Shown: piece after piece, positions 50,548-59,870 of the stretch
Layout: each line of letters opens with the position of its first letter
Numbering within the stretch: the first letter of the stretch is position 1
Assembly: GCF_003337485.1 (NCBI RefSeq)
Contig: NZ_QPJJ01000010.1
Coordinates: 1-64,000 of the forward strand
Source: Saliterribacillus persicus
GTDB taxonomy: Bacteria; Bacillota; Bacilli; Bacillales; Amphibacillaceae
Reading direction: 5' to 3'
DNA length: 64,000 nucleotides
Notes under the pieces: model-generated
Databases searched by the model: none
What the model saw: only the letters and a program-made list of their open reading frames with translations
Told to the model about the DNA's origin: nothing
Position numbers and translations under genes: made by a program

Positions 50548-51918
50548 TTAACCAATAATAACGCGTTCTTTTGGATAATGGAATTTATCCTGTGAAGCAT
50601 CTCCTCGAATAAGAAATAGAAAGGAGAATACGCCAATACGTCCAATAAACATGAGGGACATGATCACTGATTTTCCGAATGAACTAAGCTCAGATGTTAT
50701 CCCCATTGATAGCCCAGTTGTACCAAAGGCAGACGTAACCTCAAATATAATTTCTATTAGTGAAAAATACTCGGTATGCGCCAGCACGATAACAGAGGAA
50801 GTACAAAGGATGATCGCAGTTGCGATAACAACAAAGGACCTTAACATATCTTCATAATCAATTTCACGCCCAAATACCTTTATACTCGAATTCCCTTTTG
50901 CATAGTTATAAATTGTCAGTAGCATAATCGCAAAGGTCGTTGTACGAATACCGCCACCAACACTGCTCGGTGAAGCACCTATAAACATTAACATACTAAT
51001 AAAAAGAAGCGTTGGTAATCCAAATTCAGACACATCCATGGTGGAAAGTCCTCCACTTCTTGAGGTAACCGATTGAAACAAACTATAAAAGAACGTCTCA
51101 TGCCATGCTTTGTCTGAAAAGAAAGCTTCTCGTTCTAATAAAAATATAACCACTGCACCTACTACTACCAACCAGAAAAAGGTGGTAGTCGTAATTTTTG
51201 TAAATAAGGAGAATTTATATCGATCATTTACACCGTTAGTCTTTCCTCTTAATAATTCTTGTACTTCAATTAAAACAGGAAATCCGATTGCTCCTAAAAC
51301 AATCAAAACCATATTGATGAATTGAACAAAATAATCATCGGCGAAAGGAATTAGGGAAGCACCAGTGATATCTAAACCACCGTTTGTAGTGGCACTTATC
51401 GCACCAAAAAACCCTTGAAGCATGGCATCCTGCCATGTATCGTAATAATTCAAAAAGTGAATCGTTAATATAATAGCACCAATAAACTCAATAACTAATA
51501 TTAGTTTAAAAATCTCCAGCATTAAGCGAACTAAACCAGATAACGTCTTTGTATTTTGTTCTACCATAATCATTTTTCGGCTTCTGAGTCCAATTTTCTT
51601 CCCTAAAACCACCCATACAAAAGTACCCGCAGCCATAATACCAATGCCTCCAAGATGGAGAATGACTGCAATCGCTATTTGACCTGCTGCATTGTAGGTG
51701 TCAGGAATGGATATGACTGTTAAACCTGTTACGCTTATTGCGGTTACGGCTGTAAACAGCGCATCGATAAATGGTAATTCTACCCCTGGATTTCTAAAAG
51801 CAGGTATACTAACAGTTAATGTTGCAAATACTACCGCTAATAAATAATAACTTACCACTATATGTATAGCAGACCATTGTCTGAAAATGCCCCGTAATTT
51901 AGTTAATACACCCATCAT
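50548..51918 (-). CDS. KtrB/TrkH-family K+ channel subunit
   Basis: A 456-aa membrane channel of the Ktr potassium uptake system, which needs a cytoplasmic KtrA/C-type regulator not seen in this window. The four selectivity-filter loops are visible: ISVTGLTVIS, ATTNGGLDITG, TSRSGGLSTM and FGTTGLSMG, each with its conserved Gly. It is 54 bases downstream of a close paralogue, so the two form a tandem pair. ATG 51918 has GGAGG upstream. Ktr systems matter for osmotic adaptation, which would suit a salt-tolerant organism. Confidence 0.9.
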   Translation of the reverse strand: MMGVLTKLRGIFRQWSAIHIVVSYYLLAVVFATLTVSIPAFRNPGVELPFIDALFTAVTAISVTGLTVISIPDTYNAAGQIAIAVILHLGGIGIMAAGTFVWVVLGKKIGLRSRKMIMVEQNTKTLSGLVRLMLEIFKLILVIEFIGAIILTIHFLNYYDTWQDAMLQGFFGAISATTNGGLDITGASLIPFADDYFVQFINMVLIVLGAIGFPVLIEVQELLRGKTNGVNDRYKFSLFTKITTTTFFWLVVVGAVVIFLLEREAFFSDKAWHETFFYSLFQSVTSRSGGLSTMDVSEFGLPTLLFISMLMFIGASPSSVGGGIRTTTFAIMLLTIYNYAKGNSSIKVFGREIDYEDMLRSFVVIATAIILCTSSVIVLAHTEYFSLIEIIFEVTSAFGTTGLSMGITSELSSFGKSVIMSLMFIGRIGVFSFLFLIRGDASQDKFHYPKERVIIG

Positions 51919-51972
51919 TTAGATTTCCTCCATCTATCGCTTCAGTAAACTAGTCGATAGTTTATCACAATT

Positions 51973-53343
51973 TTAACCGATAATCATCTTTTCTTTTGGA
52001 TAATGGAATAAATCTTTTGCCCCATTACCTCTAAAAATGAAAATAAAAGAGAAAATTCCGATTCTCCCTACAAACATCATTATCATAATAACTACTTTTC
52101 CAAAGCCGGATAACTCCGGTGTAATTCCCAACGAAAGACCAGTCGTTCCAAAGGCAGAAAACACTTCAAAGGTAATCGCCATATTGGATAATGGCTCGGT
52201 CCAAATTAAAAGGATGATTGCAGTACTAACCAGAGTTATAGCAGTGAATGCTACTACGAAAGAACGGATCACATCCTCTTGTTCAATCTCTCTTCTAAAT
52301 ATTTTTATAGCATTATTTCCTTTTGCATATTGTAGGGTTGCGAGAAATATAATCGCAAAGGTTGTGGTTCGAATTCCTCCACCCACACTACTTGGAGATG
52401 CACCAATAAACATTAATGCACACAGTATCAATAAGGTTGGCACGCTAAAGTCACTCATATCCATCGTAGCTAGTCCACCATTTCTTGTGGTGATCGATTG
52501 AAATAAACTATAAAAAAGTGATTCATGCCACGTTTTATCAGCGAAAAAGGCATTCCTCTCAAAAAGATAGATAAAAAATGCACCGACTACTATTAACGCA
52601 CCGAAAGTCACTGTTGTTACTTTTGTGAATAAGGAGAAATGATATTTTCCTTCTACATTTCGGTATTTCCCCCATAATACTTCCTGCACCTCAATGAGGA
52701 CCGGAAAACCAATAGCTCCAAGCACAAGCAGAAGCATTTGAATAAATTGCACAAAATAATCATTCGCAAAAGGAATTAAGGAGCTCCCAGTAATATCAAA
52801 CCCTGCGTTTGTCGTCGCACTAATTGATGCGAAAAAACCTTGGATAAACGCTTCTTGCCAGCTATCAAAATAATTCAAATAATAGATCGATAAAATAATT
52901 CCACCGATAAGTTCAATAATCAGGATTGTCCGTAAAATTTGAAGCATTAACTGCACTAATCCGGATAGATTGTTTCGATTTTGATCGATCCGAATTAGCT
53001 GTCTACCTTTGAGTCCGATTCTTTTCCCAAAAACAATGTAAATAAAGGTACCAAGCGTCATAATTCCGATACCGCCAAACTGTAAGACAAAGGCTAAGAC
53101 AAAATAACCGACACTATTAAATGTGTCTGCTGTTGAAACTACCGTTAGTCCTGTAACACTAATAGCGCTAATGGCGGTAAAAACAACATCAATAAAGGAT
53201 AAAGAGACATTTTCTTGATGGAAATATGGAATGCTAAGTAATAGGCTAGATCCTAGGACTGCAATCGCATAAAAGCTAACAATTAAATGGATACTAGATA
53301 AATCTCTTATTTTCCTGTAAGTTTTACGTATGTATTCGAACAT
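51973..53343 (-). CDS. KtrB/TrkH-family K+ channel subunit (tandem paralogue)
   Basis: 456 aa, the same length and order of selectivity loops as the downstream copy: ISVTGLTVVS, ATTNAGFDITG, TTRNGGLATM and FGTTGLSLG. The two proteins are similar throughout (for example both end HYPKE-x-MIIG or HYPKERVIIG), indicating gene duplication. Which copy corresponds to KtrB and which to KtrD cannot be decided from the sequence. The RBS is weak. It begins the two-gene unit that ends at the terminator 50484-50528. Confidence 0.9.
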   Translation of the reverse strand: MFEYIRKTYRKIRDLSSIHLIVSFYAIAVLGSSLLLSIPYFHQENVSLSFIDVVFTAISAISVTGLTVVSTADTFNSVGYFVLAFVLQFGGIGIMTLGTFIYIVFGKRIGLKGRQLIRIDQNRNNLSGLVQLMLQILRTILIIELIGGIILSIYYLNYFDSWQEAFIQGFFASISATTNAGFDITGSSLIPFANDYFVQFIQMLLLVLGAIGFPVLIEVQEVLWGKYRNVEGKYHFSLFTKVTTVTFGALIVVGAFFIYLFERNAFFADKTWHESLFYSLFQSITTRNGGLATMDMSDFSVPTLLILCALMFIGASPSSVGGGIRTTTFAIIFLATLQYAKGNNAIKIFRREIEQEDVIRSFVVAFTAITLVSTAIILLIWTEPLSNMAITFEVFSAFGTTGLSLGITPELSGFGKVVIMIMMFVGRIGIFSFIFIFRGNGAKDLFHYPKEKMIIG

Positions 53344-53492
53344 TTTGGACGCTTCTTTCTTTTTTAGAATGACATTTCGTGAACACTTTTAATTGTCTAT
53401 CAATGAGTAGGCTAATTATATCAAATAACTACAAGGTCCACTAGAACTCTTTTGCACGCACACGGTATTTTCATGAAAAAAATCGCAGACAG

Positions 53493-53525
53493 AAAAAACT
53501 ACAGATATTTCAATATATCCGTAGT
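53493..53525 (-). terminator. Intrinsic terminator of the hemerythrin gene
   Basis: ACTACAGATAT and ATATCCGTAGT pair with one mismatch (53498-53525). On the minus strand TTTTTTCTG follows. It is 25 bases beyond the stop at 53550. Confidence 0.8.
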
Positions 53526-53549
53526 CTCTCTTTCTTTACATAAAGTTTT

Positions 53550-53996
53550 TTAAAATCCACTGTAGGAATCGCGGTGAAAGCGACCATTTGCCTGATATAA
53601 ATAGTTTTCAGGTACCGCTTTTTCAATCATTGGAAAAATGACACGCTCCTCTAAGCGTACATGCTTTTCAATCAGCTCACCAAGCTCTCTGAAAAGGGAT
53701 CGATCAGCTCTTTTAGTGGAACGAACTTGTTGCACATAGCTTCTAATTTGCACGTGCTGTAAGAGCATTTCTTTAATTTCATCTTTATCTACCGATTCAT
53801 ATTGCGCATACAGTGGTAGAAGTACTTCTTCCTCATCCCGAAAATGATCTTCTCCGTCCATTTCCCAGAAATGGATCACATCTCTTGTCATTTTTTGAAT
53901 GCTACTATTTTCATCAGCTTTTTTTAATTGATTAGCCATCATTAAGGTGTGGTGATGATGGTGAGAAAGTGGATATAATGCTTCATGTCGTTTCAA
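53550..53996 (-). CDS. Hemerythrin HHE domain protein
   Basis: A 148-aa di-iron hemerythrin-like protein. Its likely ligands are the His cluster HHHHHTLMM (about 12-16), DHFRDEEEVLLPL (about 50-62), QHVQIRSY and KHVRLEERVIFPMIE (about 110-124). Such proteins bind oxygen or NO or sense redox state. The start is TTG 53996 with GGAG 9 bases upstream. An extended -10 (TGTTATAAT) lies about 20 bases before it, right after the preceding gene, suggesting separate transcription. Confidence 0.87.
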   Translation of the reverse strand: MKRHEALYPLSHHHHHTLMMANQLKKADENSSIQKMTRDVIHFWEMDGEDHFRDEEEVLLPLYAQYESVDKDEIKEMLLQHVQIRSYVQQVRSTKRADRSLFRELGELIEKHVRLEERVIFPMIEKAVPENYLYQANGRFHRDSYSGF

Positions 53997-54031
53997 GCAA
54001 GCTCACTCCTTTTTTCTCCATTATAACATGT

Positions 54032-54676
54032 TTATTGATAAACATTTTCCATGTAGCGAAGGACTGGCCCGTAGCCTTTTCCATCTACTTTTTGCTCGAA
54101 GGAAGAAATCACTTCACCATCCGAAACACTTTTGAAGGTAGCGGTTCCTTCTACTTCTATTCTCCAATCGGTATTTGAAAATGTTACAATCGTATCTGAA
54201 CCATTTCCATCATTATCTTCTACGATCGTGCGAGCGGCAGAGCGATATTGATAAGAAAGATTAACACTCGAAAAATGGTTACGTATCGTTTGCTTCAATA
54301 AAATATGTTGATCAATTTCATTTGGCAATACGTCATTTAATGCTTTTATGTAAGCTTGTGTACTTGAATTGCCAATTGCTTGATAATCGTTTTTCTTCTC
54401 ATTAATGACAGTTTCTAACTTATCTCCACCACGAGTAATGCGAAGCGGAATGGATAATGGATCGTCATCAAATTTTTCAATAGCATTTTTTGTTTCCTCA
54501 ATTATCACAGCAGTACTTGCCATCGCAGCTTGCTCCGTTGCGTTTTTGGCCTGATTTCCTACTACAAATACTTTGCTTATATTAGTAAGAATTAAAAGTA
54601 AAATCCCTACCATTCCCAAGATCCATATTAAATAGAACATAGCATTCCCGCGTTGATTATCTAACTGCTTTCTCAT
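54032..54676 (-). CDS. TadG-like pilus-associated protein
   Basis: 214 aa. The N-terminus MRKQLDNQRGNAMFYLIWILG with the following hydrophobic helix (about 12-35) is the TadE/TadG-like membrane anchor (RGNxx before a helix). The rest is an extracellular domain. TadG-type proteins are minor pilin-like parts or anchors of Flp/Tad pili. ATG 54676 overlaps the TadE-like stop by 4 bases; the longer frame to 54736 overlaps too far and has no RBS. The rest of a Tad system is not in the window. Confidence 0.72.
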   Translation of the reverse strand: MRKQLDNQRGNAMFYLIWILGMVGILLLILTNISKVFVVGNQAKNATEQAAMASTAVIIEETKNAIEKFDDDPLSIPLRITRGGDKLETVINEKKNDYQAIGNSSTQAYIKALNDVLPNEIDQHILLKQTIRNHFSSVNLSYQYRSAARTIVEDNDGNGSDTIVTFSNTDWRIEVEGTATFKSVSDGEVISSFEQKVDGKGYGPVLRYMENVYQ

Positions 54677-55071
54677 TGCACAAGCACCTGACTTACAATC
54701 GATTCCTCGAGAGAAAATGAAGTAGTTGATCTCCAAACATCTGGAACAAAAATCAAATAATGCTCTGCTTCTACATTTAATTTAAATTTACCATTTCCAT
54801 TTAAAGTAACAACATTCATCGAGCTATAATTTAATACATCAGAAGACCCAATCGATTGTTGTACAGCATCTTGTGCTTCATTAATATCCTGTGTTGCAGC
54901 AAATATTTTTGCCCCTTCATTCGCAGCACTCTGTACCGTATGGATCGCATACCCAGAAGCTACCACTTGCCATAAGATAATAAAGAGCATGAAAAATAAA
55001 GGTAATATGCCTAGAAATTCAAAACTAAGCGCACCATTCTCATTTTGAAATTGCTTGAAAAATTTCTTCAT
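54673..55071 (-). CDS. TadE-like pseudopilin
   Basis: 132 aa with a TadE-like N-terminus (NENGALSFEFLGILPLFFMLF, about 10-30). The conserved Glu before the hydrophobic helix is part of the prepilin-type cleavage and assembly region, and the helix is followed by a globular part (VQSAANEGAKIFAATQD). TadE proteins are minor pseudopilins processed by a prepilin peptidase. It is coupled to the TadG-like gene by a 4-base overlap. Confidence 0.75.
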   Translation of the reverse strand: MKKFFKQFQNENGALSFEFLGILPLFFMLFIILWQVVASGYAIHTVQSAANEGAKIFAATQDINEAQDAVQQSIGSSDVLNYSSMNVVTLNGNGKFKLNVEAEHYLIFVPDVWRSTTSFSLEESIVSQVLVQ

Positions 55072-55120
55072 TGTTTGCTCTCCCGTCTCTGACTTACGAA
55101 CAAGTCCAATTTGTTTAATA

Positions 55121-55546
55121 TCAATCAGCTAATTTATTCATTTTAAATTGCAAGTACCAAATATGAAAAATAAATACCAAATACTTATTAATATTGATAT
55201 CTTCAAATTCTTTTTCCAATAGTTCTTTCACGCGAAAAACAGAATAATATAACAAACCTAGGAAATAAAAAGCTAATATTAAATCGATTGAATCTAGAAT
55301 ATATAAACCATATAAGGTAAAGAAAACTTCCCCAATAAAGGTGATGGTGAGTGATAGGAATAAATATACGGTAACGACAACCCACCATTTATAAGGCACC
55401 TCGGAATTAGTGGTTAGTTGTTTAAAGACTACTTTTCTGCGCAAAAACCAAATACCTATGTACCCTCCAAGTGTCACAATAGAAAGGAGGACAGAGAGGA
55501 ATATATTTCTTTTTTTAAATGGTGATTGACTATCTTTTTCCTTCAT
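55121..55546 (-). CDS. Small membrane protein, DUF4234-like
   Basis: 141 aa with three to four transmembrane helices. The first (SVLLSIVTLGGYIGIWFLRRK, about 18-38) resembles the DUF4234 pattern; no function is known. It starts 3 bases after the 223-aa gene stops and is part of a run of minus-strand membrane protein genes. There is a 49-base gap to the TadE-like gene. Confidence 0.65.
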   Translation of the reverse strand: MKEKDSQSPFKKRNIFLSVLLSIVTLGGYIGIWFLRRKVVFKQLTTNSEVPYKWWVVVTVYLFLSLTITFIGEVFFTLYGLYILDSIDLILAFYFLGLLYYSVFRVKELLEKEFEDININKYLVFIFHIWYLQFKMNKLAD

Positions 55547-55549
55547 AAA

Positions 55550-56221
55550 TTATGTCCTCCTACTCATAATGGAATGATCCTCTTTACAGTACCTAAATGT
55601 TAAAAAGAAAATAAGCAAAGGATAGATTAATGCATTAACCAGTGCTCTAGCAATTCCGTATACATAATAATTATTTTCAAAGCTAGCGAAAACAAGCATC
55701 ATAAAGCCCCACACAAGAAATTGCAAGCTTACAATGATTAGAAAATCTACTAACAAAAAAATATTCTCATTCTTTAGCACCGTACCTACTCCACTAAAAA
55801 CATCTTTTATTTTCTTCCTACCAACAAAAAAAGGTAATAACAGCATAATGCTAAAACAGATAAAGGTTGGAATAAATAAAAGGATACTTCCATAAATCCC
55901 GATAATAAATAATGGCAAACTAACCAACACAATAATTCCAATATGCTTAAAGAATTCCAGCATTAACTGTAGTAACGTCGGTTCCTCTTGATCATTGATA
56001 TCCCTTTTAGCCATTAATTGAAAGCTTGGAATTAATAAAGTGAAATTAAGTATGATTAAAAATAATGCATATAAATTTGGATATTGATCATTCGTTAACT
56101 GTTGATAAAAATAATTGGTAGCAAAGTACATAAACAGCGTGACAGGAATCGTTAAGATTAAACTAAGTAGAATAATCTGGATAAGATGGCGATTGTATAA
56201 TTCGAATACGTTTTTAATCAT
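55550..56221 (-). CDS. Multi-pass membrane protein, 223 aa
   Basis: Not recognised. At least five transmembrane helices span residues about 10-215, separated by short polar loops; residues 70-85 (KRDINDQEEPTLLQ) form the only sizeable cytoplasmic stretch. The layout resembles integral membrane proteins of the 'membrane domain of glycerophosphodiester phosphodiesterase' type, but this is only a resemblance. It overlaps the 125-aa gene by 8 bases. Confidence 0.65.
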   Translation of the reverse strand: MIKNVFELYNRHLIQIILLSLILTIPVTLFMYFATNYFYQQLTNDQYPNLYALFLIILNFTLLIPSFQLMAKRDINDQEEPTLLQLMLEFFKHIGIIVLVSLPLFIIGIYGSILLFIPTFICFSIMLLLPFFVGRKKIKDVFSGVGTVLKNENIFLLVDFLIIVSLQFLVWGFMMLVFASFENNYYVYGIARALVNALIYPLLIFFLTFRYCKEDHSIMSRRT

Positions 56222-56591
56222 AGGCGTTTTGCTCTTTTCTTTTCAGAATTTGAATAAAGATAATGGCAGTTATTAACGCTACAACCGTGCTTGCTGTTAA
56301 ATTATCTCTAACCACATCAGGATTTAAAAATACAGGTATTCTTAATACAAAAATAGAAAATAAGAAATTGATAACCGTTAATGTTATTCCTCCCAAAAAA
56401 GCTGCAAAATAGGGAGCTTTTCTATTCCACATCGGACCAAATATGCCAATACTTATATAGGAAACTAGAAAACTAATAATAATGGTCCATTCCATTGCAA
56501 GCGCTTGTATAGTCCCAATTATAAAAGATACGATTACAGTTAATAATATAGATATACCAAGTGCTTGGATAAACCCTTTTGCATCAAACAT
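56214..56591 (-). CDS. Small membrane protein, 125 aa
   Basis: Not recognised. Four hydrophobic helices cover most of the length (about 8-28, 35-55, 60-82, 95-115), with a charged C-terminus (KRKEQNAYD). Its 3' end overlaps the next gene by 8 bases, so the two are coupled. Confidence 0.6.
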   Translation of the reverse strand: MFDAKGFIQALGISILLTVIVSFIIGTIQALAMEWTIIISFLVSYISIGIFGPMWNRKAPYFAAFLGGITLTVINFLFSIFVLRIPVFLNPDVVRDNLTASTVVALITAIIFIQILKRKEQNAYD

Positions 56592-56681
56592 ATGAAGCCT
56601 CCTTTATTTCAATCGAATCAATCCACCTGAATAGATTGTTTACTAATTTTCCATTCTATTGAAAGCTTGTTTAAAAAAATG

Positions 56682-57260
56682 CTATTTATTAACAATTTCA
56701 TCCATATCCTTTGGTTTGATTAGAAAGACTGGCGCTGTGAAAAATAGTAACAAAGCAAATAAAAAACTAAAAATAGCAATCACATTCGCTTGGGGATTAG
56801 AGGTTGATAACGAATGCGTATATATTGATGAGCCAAATCCTATAATCAATAAAGCAAAAATCAAATAGATTTTTCCTAACTTCGATTTCGCGGGTTTTTG
56901 AATCCCAAATGCTATTTCTTTTGTAAAAAGATAGGGTAATAACACCATCACCACTAACATCACGACTCCAACCCAAAAGACAAATTCCAAATAATAGACT
57001 CGTAACAATGGAATAGCCATAAAAATACCTAGTTCTATTACCATGACATACGAAAGTAAAGAGAAATAACGTTTACTTTGATGTTGATGTTTTTTCCAAA
57101 ATACATAAAAAAGCACAGTCGCAATTGCTGCTAATACAAAATTAAACAGGATTACTGATGTACTAATATCGGGGACCACACTCCCTAGAAATCCCAATCC
57201 AAATAAAAGAAGTGATGTACCTATGATTCGACTTTCTTTAAAAGAAACTGTTTTATTCAT
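56682..57260 (-). CDS. Six-TM 192-aa protein, copy 1
   Basis: One of three paralogues of 192 aa in this region. It starts MNKTVSFKESRIIGTS and has six predicted helices (about 12-30, 36-55, 66-84, 90-112, 130-147, 160-180). The most constant stretches across the copies are WKKHQHQSKRYFSLLSYVM, KEIAFGIQKPAKSKLGK and the C-terminus MDEIVN. The family is unknown to me. Unlike the other two copies, its upstream neighbour is another six-TM gene, not a hexad-repeat gene. Confidence 0.75.
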   Translation of the reverse strand: MNKTVSFKESRIIGTSLLLFGLGFLGSVVPDISTSVILFNFVLAAIATVLFYVFWKKHQHQSKRYFSLLSYVMVIELGIFMAIPLLRVYYLEFVFWVGVVMLVVMVLLPYLFTKEIAFGIQKPAKSKLGKIYLIFALLIIGFGSSIYTHSLSTSNPQANVIAIFSFLFALLLFFTAPVFLIKPKDMDEIVNK

Positions 57261-57396
57261 TATTTCACTACTCCTTTAACAAGGATAAGATGGTGGGAGT
57301 TACCTCTCTTTACACTTTTAACGCGACAACTGTACTTATAAAATAGTAATCATTTTCTTGAATCTGTTCCGTTACTACCAATTAATAAGCAAAATG

Positions 57397-57975
57397 CTAT
57401 TCATTAACAATTTCATCCATATCCTCAGGTTTGATTAGCAACACTGGCGCTGTGAAAAACAATAATAAGGCAAGTAAGAATGCAAAAATGGCAATTACAT
57501 TCGCTTCTGGATTCGAAGTAAATAACGAATGTGAATAAACAGTTGCTCCAAATCCTATAATCAACAAGGCAAAAATCAAATAGACTTTACCTAGCTTCGA
57601 TTTCGCTGGTTTTTGAATACCAAATGCTATTTCTTTTGCAAAAAGATATGGCAATAACACCATAATCGCTAACATCACGACACCAAACCAAAAAACTAAT
57701 TCTAAATAAAAGACACGTAACAATGGAATAGCTGCAAAAACACCTAAACCGATTATCATCACATACGAAAGTAAAGAGAAATAACGTTTACTTTGATGCT
57801 GATGCTTTTTCCAAAATACATAAAAAAGCACAGTTGCAATTCCTGCTAAAACAAAATTAAATAGCATTAATGGAGTGTTAAAGTCTGGAATCACACTCAT
57901 TAGAAAACCCATACCGAATAAAAGAACTGATGTAGATATAATACGGCTTTCTTTAAAAGAAACTGTTTTATTCAT
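57397..57975 (-). CDS. Six-TM 192-aa protein, copy 2
   Basis: Very similar to copies 1 and 3 over its full length (MNKTVSFKESRIISTS; ending MDEIVNE). It follows the secreted hexad-repeat protein by 42 bases, the same spacing as copy 3 after the second repeat protein (60880 to 60837 is also 42 bases). This fixed pairing suggests the two act together at the membrane and outside. Confidence 0.75.
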   Translation of the reverse strand: MNKTVSFKESRIISTSVLLFGMGFLMSVIPDFNTPLMLFNFVLAGIATVLFYVFWKKHQHQSKRYFSLLSYVMIIGLGVFAAIPLLRVFYLELVFWFGVVMLAIMVLLPYLFAKEIAFGIQKPAKSKLGKVYLIFALLIIGFGATVYSHSLFTSNPEANVIAIFAFLLALLLFFTAPVLLIKPEDMDEIVNE

Positions 57976-58017
57976 TATGTCTATACTCCTTTAGGAAGAG
58001 AATACTTGGAGGGGATT

Positions 58018-59727
58018 TTACCCTCCAAATAATCCCCCTATTTTTGAAAGTCCTGAAGAAATTCCATCTGCAGCCCATTTCGCTCCTTTTACTACTCCAT
58101 CATAGCCTTTTTTCACTGTATCTGTGACTGCTTGTTTGACTCGTCTTCCAGCTGGTGTCCCATTGATAAGGTAGGTGGTTGCTACACCGGCTAACAAACC
58201 AACACCTGCACCTACTATGGTTCCGACCCCTGGCACTACAGATCCCGCTAACGCTCCTGCAGCAGCACTAGAAGCCATTGAACCAACTGCAGTAGATGCT
58301 ACACCAATAGCAACGTCGGTTGTTAATGAGGCAGCAAAGTCCGTTGTTTTTAAGCCGCTTAAGTCAGAAAATCCTGATGAATGATCATGAATTGAACCAA
58401 TAGATGTTAATGCTACACCAACAGGCCCACCTAGTTTCGCCATGTTTGATGGTTTCCAGAAACTACTGGATAAAACATTCCAAGAACTATTTAGCGCTGA
58501 TTTGGTAGAGGAAGCAACATTACTAAACATACTTCCTGCCCCGCCGATATTTTTACTTTGAAGAAATGCATTATACCTTGCATCACCAATTCTTCTTGAA
58601 TTAGGCCCAAATTGTACATCGTCTCCATCAAAAGAATATTGACGATAACGATCATAAAGCCAATTAGCTGCGCCATTATTTAATTGATTTTTTCCATATA
58701 CGGAATACTTCCCATCTGCTAATTCTTTAAATTTAAATCCTGCGTAGATAGAAGCTGCTCCTTGTGCCACGTTATCAGCAAAGCCAAAGACATATCTTTT
58801 AGCATCACCTAGAAAACCAGTAACTTGGCTAAAAAGACCTTTACTATCATTTGTGGTTCCAAAAGCTGCATTTAAGAAGGATGTTGTATTTTCTCCTGAG
58901 TCTGCTGCATTTCCACCATTAGCGGGATTTCCGCTTGTTGCATTTCCATTTGTCGGATTCCCATTCGTACTTCCACCTGTTAGTAACCCATTTCCGAGTG
59001 GCGTATTGCCGGTTGCAAATGGACCTTGACCATTAATAGTTGCGCCATTATTACCGGTATTGCCGCCATTTATTCCATTCCCAGGTCCGTTTGGATTTCC
59101 ACCGTTTACAGCTGAACCGTCACCACTTCCACTTCCGCCATCAACTGCGTTACCATTTGCACCGCCTTGACCGGAATCAACTGCATTTCCACTGTCAACG
59201 CCATTTCCATTTGCTGACCCGTCTCCACCCGCAATGGCTTGACCATCGTTTGTGGCATTTCCGTTATTACTTGAATTACCTCCAGTAACAGCTGAACCAT
59301 TCGCACCGCCATTACCTGCTTCAACCGAATTACCAACTGAACCAGTTTCCCCGCCTGCCACTTGAGTTCCTGAATTTATCGGGGTTGAACCAAACTGCAC
59401 GAAAGAGGGTTGCCAAGGTGCATTTGGAGTGATGAATACTCCACCAGTTAAAGGATCTGCTTGAATAATTGGCTGTCCAGAATTCCAATTGTTACTTGAA
59501 CCTGGGTTTTGCCCACCTTCAATCGCAGAACCATAGTCATAAACATCACCTGGGGCAATAAATTGACCACCTGAAATTGGCTCCCCAGGAGTGATGGCTT
59601 GACCTGGATTAATGGCTTGACCAGGTGTGATAAAACTAGCATAGCCTACAACTGGAAAAGCAGTCCAAAACAGGACGGTACTAATTAAAATTATCGATAT
59701 AATTCGTTGTAATTTGTTCCTCTTCAA
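58018..59727 (-). CDS. Secreted Gly/Asn-rich hexad-repeat protein with glycine-zipper tail, copy 1
   Basis: I do not recognise this family. TTG 59727 is the likely start, with GAAGGTGAG 5-6 bases upstream, as in the second copy. It gives a signal peptide ending FWTAFPVVGYA. Four parts follow: hexad repeats of the type INPGQA-ITPGEP (about 30-55); a linker; about 20 Gly/Asn hexads such as VDSGNA-VDGGSG (about 130-240); and a conserved C-terminal half. The last 90 residues contain a glycine-zipper-like hydrophobic stretch (GALAGSVVPGVGTIVGAGVG) and a Lys-rich amphipathic end. 569 aa. It could be an adhesin, a cell-surface filament or a membrane-inserting protein. Confidence 0.72.
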   Translation of the reverse strand: MKRNKLQRIISIILISTVLFWTAFPVVGYASFITPGQAINPGQAITPGEPISGGQFIAPGDVYDYGSAIEGGQNPGSSNNWNSGQPIIQADPLTGGVFITPNAPWQPSFVQFGSTPINSGTQVAGGETGSVGNSVEAGNGGANGSAVTGGNSSNNGNATNDGQAIAGGDGSANGNGVDSGNAVDSGQGGANGNAVDGGSGSGDGSAVNGGNPNGPGNGINGGNTGNNGATINGQGPFATGNTPLGNGLLTGGSTNGNPTNGNATSGNPANGGNAADSGENTTSFLNAAFGTTNDSKGLFSQVTGFLGDAKRYVFGFADNVAQGAASIYAGFKFKELADGKYSVYGKNQLNNGAANWLYDRYRQYSFDGDDVQFGPNSRRIGDARYNAFLQSKNIGGAGSMFSNVASSTKSALNSSWNVLSSSFWKPSNMAKLGGPVGVALTSIGSIHDHSSGFSDLSGLKTTDFAASLTTDVAIGVASTAVGSMASSAAAGALAGSVVPGVGTIVGAGVGLLAGVATTYLINGTPAGRRVKQAVTDTVKKGYDGVVKGAKWAADGISSGLSKIGGLFGG

Positions 59728-59870
59728 TAAACTCACCTTCTTCCTATTAATTTTTTCAGTTATAGATGACATTATTTGATCAATACCTGAAAAGAAAATC
59801 TTACTAGATTAAGAGAAAGTTAGATTGCCTTAATCGTGTTCGGTTGATTACTCTCTTTTACCTGATCTCA

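Noticed and set aside
58018-59772. Toxin assignment for the hexad-repeat proteins based on the glycine-rich C-terminus
   Set aside because: The zipper-like stretch recalls pre-toxin regions of LXG-type proteins, but there is no LXG domain and no recognisable toxin domain after it.
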